Below are positions 35,004 to 42,698 of a stretch of 64,000 nucleotides of DNA, piece after piece. The notes below the pieces were generated by a model that saw nothing but the letters and a program-made list of their open reading frames with translations, was not told where the DNA came from and did no database searches. The stretch is from positions 1,499,168 to 1,563,167 of the forward strand of contig NZ_LT984884.1 of assembly GCF_900258515.1 (NCBI RefSeq). Direction: 5' to 3'. The stretch comes from Lentibacillus sp. Marseille-P4043 (GTDB lineage: Bacteria > Bacillota > Bacilli > Bacillales > Amphibacillaceae). Every line of letters begins with the position of its first letter. The stretch's first letter is position 1. A program made the translations under genes and the position numbers.

Positions 35004-35282
35004 TTAGAATATGTCTTTTACTTTTACTTCAAAGCCATTACACTCATTTGATTTAGCAGTGCCCTCAGAAGAAATTAGATTCAATTGATATTCACCTTTT
35101 CATTTAAGGAATATATCATTATATTGTTCAACAAAGGGTTAACAATCCAGAAACGAAGAAATTTCCTGATGCTGAATACTTGGGGAGGGTGCCATATACA
35201 CTAGTCCGTCTATATATTCTAATACTTTATCTGTTTTGTTTTGGATCTTTTTGAAGTCCTCGAACGAAATATTATTGCTCAC
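35004..35282 (-). pseudogene. Uma2-family endonuclease remnant
   Basis: From GTG 35282 the frame reads VLEYIDGLVYMAPSPSIQHQ, the typical start of Uma2 (DUF820, PD-(D/E)XK fold) proteins, then stops. A C-terminal fragment ending FEVKVKDIF lies at 35004-35090. The catalytic middle is deleted. Confidence 0.65.
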
Positions 35283-35384
35283 TTAATAAACTCATTCCCT
35301 TCACCAACCTTTTTTAAAGGATATTCTAATTTGAGTGAAAAAGAAATTGTTAATACATAGTGCTGTGGTTAGGGATGATTTTGA

Positions 35385-36311
35385 TTAAAAATTTTCTTTA
35401 CATTCCTTTGCCAAACGCTGAATCTCGCTCTTTTCCAAATAGGTAACTTCTGCGATGAATTCAATGGACAATCCTTTCTTTAGCATTTCTCGCGCAACCT
35501 TCTTAATTCCAGATTGTTCACCACGTTCTTTACCAATTTGTTCGCCAATTTTCTTGCCTTTCTCAATTCCTCTTTCTTCATACGAAATTGGTAATTCCAG
35601 AATTTTTTCAGCATCGTCCATTTGCTTAATTTCCTTCATTAGCTCTTCCTCCTCACCTTTGTTTAATTTCAAATATGTTTCAAAAACGCCATAGATAAGT
35701 CGTTGCCTTGCTGGATCTAATTCCATTCGGGCCATCATTTTTAAAAATTCAATTTTCACCTGGATCCGTTCTTCATTCGAAAATCCCATTTTACTAAGCA
35801 GGGCGGCTGCTACAGGGTTATCCGATTGAATATAGTCTCTCCAGTTCTTTTTCTGTAAATGCAATGTCATGTAGTTAAAAGTGAGAACGTGAAAGAAGGG
35901 AAAGCGCATCGTATATTCATCCTTTTCCCAACTTTCATCGTAACTAAATACGGCAATAGGGATAATTGGTTTTCTGTATTTATTATACAACAGACTGAAG
36001 TAGCGAAACATCCGATCATGAAAATCCGTTTGAGTTGTACTTTGTGGCTCAACGTGAACGATAATGATCGTATCCGTGCCCTTTAATTTTGTTTCGATGA
36101 CGATGTCTAATCTTCTTGTACTCCCTTCTAGCAAGTCGGTATGAACTTCTTCTGAAAATGGCTTGATGGACTGAAAATCAATGTTGCGGTGAACTTCTGG
36201 GAAATATGCCGCTAGAAATTCTTCAAAAAACGTATGGATTAATTGTTTGAATAGCTGATCATGCTTGGTGTAGCCAGTGGATTCTTCTTTTACTAAAGTC
36301 GCTACTGACAT
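35385..36311 (-). CDS. Rpn-family PD-(D/E)XK nuclease
   Basis: The 308-residue protein starts with the Rpn signature (HDQLFKQLIHTFFEEFLAAYFP) and has the nuclease core RRLDIVIET and VHVEPQ. The C-terminal part carries a GKKIGEQIGKERGEQSG hinge and a small helical domain (AREMLKKGLSIEFIAEVTYL). Rpn proteins are RecA-independent, transposase-like DNases that have spread as selfish genes and, in some cases, phage defence. It is a monocistronic gene on the minus strand. Confidence 0.82.
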   Translation of the reverse strand: MSVATLVKEESTGYTKHDQLFKQLIHTFFEEFLAAYFPEVHRNIDFQSIKPFSEEVHTDLLEGSTRRLDIVIETKLKGTDTIIIVHVEPQSTTQTDFHDRMFRYFSLLYNKYRKPIIPIAVFSYDESWEKDEYTMRFPFFHVLTFNYMTLHLQKKNWRDYIQSDNPVAAALLSKMGFSNEERIQVKIEFLKMMARMELDPARQRLIYGVFETYLKLNKGEEEELMKEIKQMDDAEKILELPISYEERGIEKGKKIGEQIGKERGEQSGIKKVAREMLKKGLSIEFIAEVTYLEKSEIQRLAKECKENF

Positions 36312-36628
36312 ATTAGCACATCCTTTTGTAGGGTTATGAAGTGGGATTAACCGAGGTGTGAATTTTCTATTAATAGTATAGCAGATAAATAAATAGGGAA
36401 CAAGTGTTTTGTTGGCTGTTTTACGAAATTTACATTACTCATTCTTTTTAGATGTTCCATAAAACTGACGGGGATAGCTAACCTGTCCCCGTGTCCCACA
36501 CGATTATCCACATATATCCTGCCTTTCCGCCTGGGACAACTAACCTGTCCCCATGTCCCGCCCTTGTTCAAATCTTCTTTCAATTATATAATGGGTTTTA
36601 TAATATTGGTTAGGGGAGAGATGTTGTT
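36312..36628. other. Spacer between Rpn gene and metA with repeat units
   Basis: It holds two same-strand 27-bp units and an A/T-rich stretch. I saw no S-box (SAM riboswitch) or T-box before metA. Confidence 0.5.
36471..36559. repeat. Two 27-bp GGGACA units, same orientation
   Basis: Units at 36471-36497 and 36533-36559, both in reverse orientation, 62 bases apart; the first has a variant end (GGGATAG). Confidence 0.7.
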
Positions 36629-37537
36629 TTGCCTATTAATGTGCCTAAGAGGTTGCCGGTTCGGGATGAGTTGAAGCGGGAGAAGATTTTTGTGATGGAT
36701 GAGGATCGTGCTGTTACGCAGGATATTCGTCCGCTTAATATTTTGATTTTAAATTTGATGCCGGAAAAAGAGAAAACGGAATTACAGATTTTGCGGTTGC
36801 TTGGAAATACACCATTACAGGTGAATATTACGTTTTTACGAATGGCAACGCATCAGTCTAAAAATGTAAGTAAATACCATTTGGATACATTTTATAAAAC
36901 GTTTGACCATGTTAAACAGAATCGTTTTGATGGAATGATTGTTACTGGAGCACCGATTGAACAGTTGGATTTTGAGGATGTCGATTACTGGAACGAGCTA
37001 ACGGAAATAATGGATTGGTCTAAGCAAAATGTGACATCCTGCTTGCATATTTGCTGGGGAGCGCAGGCCGCATTGTATTATCATTACGGAATTGATAAAC
37101 ATGCCTTGCCGAAAAAGCGCTTTGGCATTTATAAGCATCACATCTTAGATCGATCCAAGACACTTTTGCGGGGATTTGATGAGGTGTTCCATGCACCACA
37201 TTCGCGATATACTGAGGTTTCCAAGGAAGCGATTGAACAGGATTCGCGCTTGTCACTGCTTTCTACTACATATGATGACGAGGCGTTTATTATCATGTCC
37301 AACGACGCAAAACATATCATGATCACTGGCCATTTGGAATATGATGCTACGACACTTGCAGACGAGTATACGCGTGATATTGATAAAGGCCTAGATACCG
37401 AAATGCCGAAAAATTATTTTCCTAATAATAATGCCAACGAAGAACCACTTAACACATGGCGATCCCATTCCCATTTGTTATTTTCCAATTGGCTAAATTA
37501 CTATGTGTACCAGCAAACGCCTTTTGTGTGGGAGTAA
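36629..37537 (+). CDS. metA: Homoserine O-acetyltransferase (MetA family)
   Basis: The 302-residue enzyme acylates homoserine, the first committed step to methionine. It has the catalytic Cys142 in HICWGAQA and the MPEKEKTE region. Glu111 (APIEQLDFE) is the residue that, in Bacillus cereus, was linked to acetyl- rather than succinyl-CoA use, so acetyltransferase is favoured. The TTG start follows GGGGAGAG. No other methionine gene is nearby. Confidence 0.9.
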   Translation: MPINVPKRLPVRDELKREKIFVMDEDRAVTQDIRPLNILILNLMPEKEKTELQILRLLGNTPLQVNITFLRMATHQSKNVSKYHLDTFYKTFDHVKQNRFDGMIVTGAPIEQLDFEDVDYWNELTEIMDWSKQNVTSCLHICWGAQAALYYHYGIDKHALPKKRFGIYKHHILDRSKTLLRGFDEVFHAPHSRYTEVSKEAIEQDSRLSLLSTTYDDEAFIIMSNDAKHIMITGHLEYDATTLADEYTRDIDKGLDTEMPKNYFPNNNANEEPLNTWRSHSHLLFSNWLNYYVYQQTPFVWE

Positions 37538-37797
37538 GTGACTACAATATGGAATGTTAAAATTGCCGGAAATTTATGAGATATTTCCCGGGTAATATTT
37601 TGTCAAAAGATGATGGTTGATGATGAAGCTATAGATGAAGTATATGCGAGGAATTATGACAGTATCTATCATATGGAGGTTAATTTGTCTCCATTTCACT
37701 GCTAATCTATTATAAGCTGAGGTAAAATGGGATCACTAAGAGCTGTCGATTTACCATCTTCTTCGTACTTTATGTTATATAAAGGGGAAGTGGTAGA
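37538..37797. other. Spacer after metA
   Basis: An imperfect inverted repeat (GCCGGAAAT with ATTTCCCGGG, about 37564-37594) may end metA. The later part contains the old promoter region of the degenerate toxin copy. Confidence 0.35.
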
Positions 37798-37878
37798 ATG
37801 ACGACTGGTGAAGCATTAAGTTTGATCACAATTTGATTTTCTATTGCTGCAACTACTATTGTATTAATTCTGAGCTAA
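37798..37878 (+). pseudogene. Hol_Tox type I toxin, degenerate copy
   Basis: MTTGEALSLITI, TGA, then FSIAATTIVLILS aligns with the intact toxin at 39168. The upstream GGGGAAGTGGTAGA ribosome site and a diverged GGCCAACTG downstream block remain. The internal stop should inactivate it. Confidence 0.7.
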
Positions 37879-38056
37879 CAGAAGTATCGTTCCCCATATC
37901 CAGGCTGGCGAATAATTCTGTTAGTCTAGAATATTTACGTTGGCCAACTGTTTCCTATAAGTATTTTCTAGTTTCTAAGATGAATTTTGTTTTTGTGCAT
38001 GTTTTAATTATAATATATAGAATATGACTAACATTTAGCGAGGTGTTTTGCTCAAT

Positions 38057-38458
38057 ATGGAACAGTCAGACGAAGTACGCTGGAAGCAGAGATTTGAAAA
38101 CTTTGAAAGGTCCTATAAACTGTTGGAGAAGTATTCCACCGAACCTATAAAAACCGAATTAGAACGAGCGGGCATCATCCGATTTTTTGAAATGACATTT
38201 GAACTATCCTGGAAGGTTATAAAGGATTATTTGGAAGCGCAAGGCTATATTATTAAGAGTCCAAGAGATGCAATTAAGCAGGCATTTCAAATTGAATTAA
38301 TTGATGACGGTCATGTATGGTTGGAAGCCCTATCCAAACGAAATTTGACCACGCATACGTACGATGAAACATTAGCAAAAGAATTTGTAGAAGAAATTAC
38401 GACAATATATTTGCCAGCCATCCAAGTATTGTATGAAGAACTTTTGAAGGAATGGTGA
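38057..38458 (+). CDS. HEPN-like nucleotidyltransferase substrate-binding protein (HI0074 family)
   Basis: The 133-residue all-helical protein has the HI0074/NTase_sub_bind pattern (RFENFERSYKLLEK, ELSWKVIKDYLEAQG, SPRDAIKQAF). It forms a complex with the MNT nucleotidyltransferase encoded next. HEPN/MNT pairs can act as toxin-antitoxin modules, with the MNT protein modifying the HEPN partner. ATG 38057 follows GCGAGGTG. Its stop overlaps the start of the MNT gene. Confidence 0.82.
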   Translation: MEQSDEVRWKQRFENFERSYKLLEKYSTEPIKTELERAGIIRFFEMTFELSWKVIKDYLEAQGYIIKSPRDAIKQAFQIELIDDGHVWLEALSKRNLTTHTYDETLAKEFVEEITTIYLPAIQVLYEELLKEW

Positions 38459-38778
38459 TGGTCATGTTTGGATTATTAGACCGAGATATTGATTTTATTG
38501 TAAAAGCATTAAAGCATTTTGAAGAAATTGATCAGGCAATTATTTTTGGCAGTCGAGCCATCGGTAATTATAAAAAAGGCTCGGATGTAGACATGGCTAT
38601 AACTGGTAAAAAAGTTACAGGAAAAACCATATCGGATTTAAATATTTTATTAAACGAGGATTATCCACTGCCTTATTTTTTCGATCTTTTGGATTATAAA
38701 ACTGTTGGGAGTGAGAAGTTAAAAGTTCATATTGATACGGTTGGGATTGAAGTATATTCTAGAAAAGATAAACGTTAA
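38458..38778 (+). CDS. Minimal nucleotidyltransferase (MNT, HI0073 family)
   Basis: The 106-residue protein has the pol-beta NTase signature IIFGSRAIGNYKKGSDVDMAI (GS…D-x-D). With the HEPN-like protein it makes a probable HEPN/MNT toxin-antitoxin or regulatory pair. Three ATGs in frame (38452, 38458, 38464) are possible; 38458 overlaps the preceding TGA by one base and has AAGGAA at spacing 5. Confidence 0.82.
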   Translation: MVMFGLLDRDIDFIVKALKHFEEIDQAIIFGSRAIGNYKKGSDVDMAITGKKVTGKTISDLNILLNEDYPLPYFFDLLDYKTVGSEKLKVHIDTVGIEVYSRKDKR

Positions 38779-38800
38779 CTTTTGGTGCCACTTGAAAAAG

Positions 38801-38935
38801 AATTAATCGCTCACCCCACCAAGGCTAGCGATTACTTCTATTGTCCAGTCATATTTTAGCTGGCCAACTGCTCTTTATGCAGTTTGTAGTTATCGGTATC
38901 GGGTAGTTCACACTAATCGATACTTTATTATTCTA
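38801..38935. repeat. Type I antitoxin region, orphan second copy
   Basis: About 130 bases match 39272-39400 closely (TAATCGCTCACCCCACCAAG, GGCCAACTGCTCTTTATGCA, GGTATCGGGTAGTTCAC). No toxin frame stands before it except a possible tail (CTTGAAAAAGAA). The antisense promoter is degraded here. Confidence 0.7.
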
Positions 38936-39167
38936 TCAAATTAATTTTAAAATGCACTTTAGATAGACAAACTGTTTGAAAAAATACGGGTAATAGAGGT
39001 GATGTTTATTAACATTGTGATACAGCTATCGTATCATTAAATCATGAACCTATATTCTGATTTTTCTACCAATCTATCAACGCTTATGATAAAATGGTAT
39101 CAGCAACTACAAGGTATAGTGAGCGGTTGGCCATCTCCTTTATCCGTAAAAGGGAGGAGGTGGTAGG

Positions 39168-39275
39168 ATGACGACATATGAAGCCTTAAACTTAGTAGCG
39201 CAATTTAGTTTATTATTTGTTGCTACACTTACATTAATTGTAACTATTGTCGTCTACCTGGAAAAAAAGAAGTAA
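39168..39275 (+). CDS. Hol_Tox-family type I membrane toxin
   Basis: The 35-residue peptide begins MTTYEALNLVAQFSLL, has one membrane helix (FVATLTLIVTIVVYL) and a lysine tail EKKK. This is the putative holin-like toxin family to which the Bacillus TxpA/BsrG-type peptides are related. The peptide would depolarise or damage the membrane when its antisense RNA is missing. A very strong ribosome site (GGGAGGAGGTGG) precedes the ATG. Its terminator hairpin overlaps the antitoxin RNA. Confidence 0.82.
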   Translation: MTTYEALNLVAQFSLLFVATLTLIVTIVVYLEKKK

Positions 39276-39311
39276 TCGCTCACCCCACCAAGGCTAGCAT
39301 TACTTCTTTTA
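39262..39311. terminator. Bidirectional terminator shared by toxin mRNA and antisense RNA
   Basis: AAAGAAGTAAT (39266-39276) pairs with ATTACTTCTTT (39299-39309), with GCT/AGC extending the stem. TTTT follows on the plus strand and seven T residues follow on the minus strand (plus-strand A run 39262-39268). Confidence 0.7.
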
Positions 39312-39400
39312 GAACAAACATATTCACGTTGGCCAACTGCTCTTTATGCAGTTTGTAGTTGCCGGTATCGGGTAGTTCACGCTACTCGATACTTCATTAT
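39262..39400 (-). ncRNA. Antisense antitoxin RNA (SR4/RatA-like)
   Basis: A full-consensus promoter lies on the minus strand: TTGACA (39435-39430), 17 bases, TATAAT (39412-39407). Transcription should start near 39400, run towards the toxin gene and stop at the hairpin at 39262-39311, giving about 140 nt that overlap the 3' end of the toxin message. Internal stem-loops are visible (AACTGC/GCAGTT; GTATCG/CGATAC). This is the 3'-overlapping layout of txpA/RatA and bsrG/SR4. Boundaries are predictions. Confidence 0.65.
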
Positions 39401-39514
39401 AAGTATATTATAATTTTATTTATTTAGACTGTCAAATTATTTGGACTTTGCGAATAATAATTGTATGACTACTTATCTTCCTCAACTTACAATTTCATAA
39501 AAAAGGAGCATAAC

Positions 39515-40468
39515 ATGATTATAAGACGACGCCCCAAACCACTCCCACTGGAAAAACTAGAAGCGCTTATTCCAAGAATACCGCCCCATTTTAAGCAATT
39601 ACCTGAATTACAACAAGATGTTGCAAGAAGACTCAAAGGATATATTGGTGAAAAGAAAGTTGATCATCATCTGGATCAGCTCGCTCATAGATATACGATT
39701 TTGCATGATGTTTGCCTAAAGACACGGAATGGCAAAACCTTTCAAATCGATACTATTGTTATAGCGCAACATGCAATTTTCCTTATTGATAGTAAAAATT
39801 ATACCGGTACCATTACCTTTGATACTATTCTCAAACAATTTACCCGCGATGATGGGGATAAAGAAACAGGTTATCGATATCCCATCACCCAAGCCGAGAA
39901 TCACTACCTTCAAATCGAAAACTGGCTCCATGACCATCACTTGCCTAACGTTCCCATACACTTTTTCATTGCAATCGCAGAACCAAGTACTGTTATAAAA
40001 GTAATCGGTGATAAACAAGATATTGCTAGAGTCGTGATGCACGGCGACCACGTTCCAATGAAGCTGATGGAAATGGATGCTGAATACGCTCGCAATAATA
40101 GTGCTAGATTACCAAGCCGTAAAATTGGTGAGGGAATTTTGCGAGAATGTCAGGAATTTGACGTGGACATCCTCTCGCAGTACGGGATTAAAAAACAGGA
40201 TATTAAGCCAGGTGTGCGCTGTCCGTCTTGTGGGCAGTTGGGGATGAGACGTATCTATGGAAAATGGAAATGCGATTATTGTAAAAAAACGTTTAAAAAA
40301 GCCAACTTGAACGCGCTATCTGACTATCGATTATTAATAGAACCATGGATTACCAACCAAGAGTGCCGTCGCTTTCTAAATTTAAATTCCAGAAGCGTGG
40401 CCACCAGGATTTTAAAAGCTAGCAACCTTATATATCAGAAAGAGCATAATAGGTGGATTAAAAGGTAG
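39515..40468 (+). CDS. NERD-domain nuclease-related protein with zinc ribbon
   Basis: The 317-residue protein has a NERD domain (about 40-150: GEKKVDHHLDQL, FQIDTIVIAQHAIFLIDSKNYTG, with D-x-K nuclease-like residues). A zinc ribbon follows (CPSCGQLGMRR … CDYCKKTF) and then a small helical DNA-binding-like end. NERD proteins are thought to process DNA or RNA; the role is unknown. ATG 39515 follows AAAAGGAGC and is preferred over 39461. Confidence 0.82.
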   Translation: MIIRRRPKPLPLEKLEALIPRIPPHFKQLPELQQDVARRLKGYIGEKKVDHHLDQLAHRYTILHDVCLKTRNGKTFQIDTIVIAQHAIFLIDSKNYTGTITFDTILKQFTRDDGDKETGYRYPITQAENHYLQIENWLHDHHLPNVPIHFFIAIAEPSTVIKVIGDKQDIARVVMHGDHVPMKLMEMDAEYARNNSARLPSRKIGEGILRECQEFDVDILSQYGIKKQDIKPGVRCPSCGQLGMRRIYGKWKCDYCKKTFKKANLNALSDYRLLIEPWITNQECRRFLNLNSRSVATRILKASNLIYQKEHNRWIKR

Positions 40469-40485
40469 GGGGCGCACTCTTAGCC

Positions 40486-40936
40486 TGAAGTCGCGCACCC
40501 TCGCCCGAAAGTCGCGCACCCCCGTCCGAAAGTCGCGCACCCCAGTCCGAAAGTCGCGCATCCTCGCCCGAAAGTCGCGCACCCTCGTCCGAAAGTCGCG
40601 CACCCTCGTCCGAAAGTCGCGCACCCAGTCCGAAAGTCGCGCACCCCGGCCGAAAGTCGCGCACCCTCGCCCGAAAGTCGCGCACCCTCGTCCGAAAGTC
40701 GCGCACCCCGTCCGAAAAGTCGCGCACCCCGTCCGAAAAGTCGCGCACCCTCGCCCGAAAGCCGCGCACGCTTGTCCGAAAGTCGCGCACCCTCGTCCGA
40801 AAGTCGCGCACCCTCGTCCGAAAGTCGCGCACCCTCGCCCGAAAGTCGCGCATCCCAGGCCGAAAGTCGCGCACGCTTGTCCGAAAGTCGCGCACTGCGT
40901 CCGAAAGCCGCGCACTGCGTCCGAAAGCCGCGCGCC
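40486..40936. repeat. GC-rich tandem array of 21-bp units (about 22 copies)
   Basis: The unit CCGAAAGTCGCGCACCCTCGT (variable last 7 bases) repeats about 22 times, with 20- and 22-base variants. All three minus-strand frames stay open for 150-184 codons because the period is a multiple of three, so those frames are not evidence of genes. The array is far richer in G+C than its surroundings. Confidence 0.85.
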
Positions 40937-40945
40937 CCACCCACA

Positions 40946-40977
40946 TAAAAAAAGGACTCCAGCCACGCTGAAGTCCT
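40946..40977 (-). terminator. Terminator of the LysM-NlpC/P60 gene
   Basis: On the minus strand AGGACTTCAGC, loop GTG, GCTGGAGTCCT (one G-T pair) runs into seven T residues (plus-strand A run 40946-40952). Confidence 0.8.
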
Positions 40978-41002
40978 CCCATAACCAACACTTTATTAAC
41001 TT

Positions 41003-41118
41003 TAATCCAAAATAAACCAGCTCATAACCTTCGAAGTGCCTCTAATCCAAATAAACCCGCCATATCCTTCAAAGTACCTCTAAATCAATAAAACCGCTTA
41101 TATCCTTCAAAGTGCTTC
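41003..41118 (-). repeat. Three degenerate ~38-bp repeats at the 3' end of the endopeptidase gene
   Basis: Units at 41003-41042, 41043-41080 and 41081-41118 each contain a TATCCTTC-AAGT-CTTC-like core. The last unit encodes the C-terminal KHFEGYKRF of the endopeptidase; the others lie behind its stop codon. Confidence 0.65.
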
Positions 41119-42200
41119 TTCCAATATGGATTGCTCACACTTGAGATCTGCACACCATCTGATCCGGCGTGAATGAATTGGCCGCTGCCTAGGTAGATTC
41201 CTAGATGTGAGATTCCGCTCTTATATGTGTTCTCGAAGAATACGAGGTCGCCAACTGCTGGCTTGTTTACATAGAATGAGCGGTTGTAGTATCCTTCACT
41301 TGATAATCTGCCGATACTTTTGCCTGCTTTATTGAACGTGTAATAGATGAAGCCGCTGCAGTCGAAACCGCTTGGTGATGAGCCGCCCCATGCGTATCCT
41401 ACGCCGTTCATGCTTTTTGCCGTGCTGATCAATTTGGAGACATCGTAATCGACGCCGACTGAGGAAGATCCGCCTGAGCTGACATTTTCGGATGTATCTT
41501 TATCAACGGTTCCATTACCTGCATTGGAGCCGATATTCAATTTTTGTCCGATGTAAATTAAATCTGATTTCAAGTTGTTCCACTTTTTCAGATTATCAAC
41601 GGTCACGCCATTACGTGAGGCGATGGCTGATAATGTGTCACCAGATTTCACGGTGTAGACGGTGGATGATCCAACTTGGGCATCAGAGCTTGTCCCACTA
41701 TTGGAGCTCGTATTACCGCCTGTATTTGTGTCAGCCCCAGCGTTAGATCCAGATCCAGCACTCGCGCCAGAACTAGATCCGTTCTTAGTAACGACAAACA
41801 CATTCCCAGGGTAAATCAATGTCGAATCAAGATTGTTCCATTTCATCAGATCTGCAATAGAGACATTATGCTTAAATGCGATGGCGCTCAATGTGTCACC
41901 AGATTTCACTGTATATGTACTCGATTTTGTTGTAGATGGTTTAGTAGTAGTAGGTTTAGTTGAAGATTGCGTTTTTCCGCCTTCTGTTTCGATTACTTGA
42001 TTAGGATAAATAATATCGTTTGCTAGATTATTAACCGTTTTCAATTGGGAAACGCTTGTGTCGAACTTTTGCGCAATGGCCCATAGCGAGTCCCCGCTTT
42101 GTACTTTGTATGATGCTGCTTCAACTTCATCAGCCGCGAAGATTGCTGATGCGATTGCTGCACTAGCAGTTACCGACATGATAATTTTTTTATTGGCCAT
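41085..42200 (-). CDS. LysM peptidoglycan endopeptidase, NlpC/P60
   Basis: The 371-residue protein has a signal peptide (ending near VEA-ASYK), three LysM modules (YKVQSGDSLWAIA, YTVKSGDTLSAIA twice) joined by Ser/Thr/Gly linkers, and a C-terminal NlpC/P60 domain with catalytic Cys (GFDCSGF) and His (SHLGIY). It is a secreted D,L-endopeptidase of the LytE/LytF/CwlS type, acting in cell separation or wall growth. ATG 42200 follows GAGAGGGGATAG. Its 3' end carries a duplicated segment. Confidence 0.9.
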   Translation of the reverse strand: MANKKIIMSVTASAAIASAIFAADEVEAASYKVQSGDSLWAIAQKFDTSVSQLKTVNNLANDIIYPNQVIETEGGKTQSSTKPTTTKPSTTKSSTYTVKSGDTLSAIAFKHNVSIADLMKWNNLDSTLIYPGNVFVVTKNGSSSGASAGSGSNAGADTNTGGNTSSNSGTSSDAQVGSSTVYTVKSGDTLSAIASRNGVTVDNLKKWNNLKSDLIYIGQKLNIGSNAGNGTVDKDTSENVSSGGSSSVGVDYDVSKLISTAKSMNGVGYAWGGSSPSGFDCSGFIYYTFNKAGKSIGRLSSEGYYNRSFYVNKPAVGDLVFFENTYKSGISHLGIYLGSGQFIHAGSDGVQISSVSNPYWKKHFEGYKRFY

Positions 42201-42239
42201 TTGACTATCCCCTCTCCCCATAAATTTCCTATAAAAGGT

Positions 42240-42385
42240 TGTTCAAAAAAGTCCGGTAAAAATGACACATCGAATTTCTTCGTTGGCTTGCTTTTCCGTT
42301 CCTCACGTATTAATAGCATACGTTCCGGTACTCAAAGCTACGTCGCCTCGAACTACTCGGTCCTTTTTATCCTCCTTTTTGAACA
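42240..42385. repeat. 146-bp element with 10-bp inverted ends (MITE-like)
   Basis: TGTTCAAAAA (42240-42249) and TTTTTGAACA (42376-42385) bound a noncoding stretch with motifs CTTCGTTGGCTTGCTTTTCCG-like and CGTCGCCTCGAACTACTCGG. I recall similar sequences dispersed in Bacillaceae, but only one copy is in this window. Confidence 0.45.
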
Positions 42386-42476
42386 CACACTATAAAGTGA
42401 CATTATTATACCATGATTGTCTAAATTTTTAATAGATTTATAGCACATTTGTAATCATATTGTAATATAACCACTT

Positions 42477-42565
42477 GGGACATGGGGACAGGTTAAGTGT
42501 CCCACCCTGTATCCCGCGCCATACATGGGTTTTGTCCTGGGACAACAAACCTGTCCCCACGTCCC
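42477..42565. repeat. Pair of 27-bp GGGACA palindromic units
   Basis: Forward unit 42477-42503 and reverse unit 42539-42565, 62 bases apart. Confidence 0.75.
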
Positions 42566-42591
42566 ACCACAGGTGAATTTCAGAAAAAATC

Positions 42592-42620
42592 GCTGCAAAT
42601 GGGTCTGTTTATGTTATAAT
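42592..42620 (+). promoter_or_regulatory. Promoter of the capsule operon
   Basis: An extended -10, TGTTATAAT (TATAAT at 42615-42620), lies 79 bases before the first capsule gene; the -35 region (CTGCAA about 42593) is weak, as is usual for extended -10 promoters. Confidence 0.55.
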
Positions 42621-42698
42621 TTCGTTTATGATGTCTAAATAATGACTAGTTCTATTTTACTAGATACTACAAGAATCGAAACATATGGAGGTACAGAA

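Noticed and set aside
36560..36628. Possible SAM (S-box) riboswitch before metA
   Set aside because: The space is too short and no conserved S-box core was seen; only the repeat units and a plain ribosome site are present.
40412..40991. Three long overlapping minus-strand ORFs (150-184 codons)
   Set aside because: They are produced by the 21-bp tandem array, whose period is a multiple of three; no ribosome site or domain supports them.
27949..42565. CRISPR array from the repeated GGGACA units
   Set aside because: Units are dispersed over 14 kb, occur in both orientations and have no regular spacers or cas genes.
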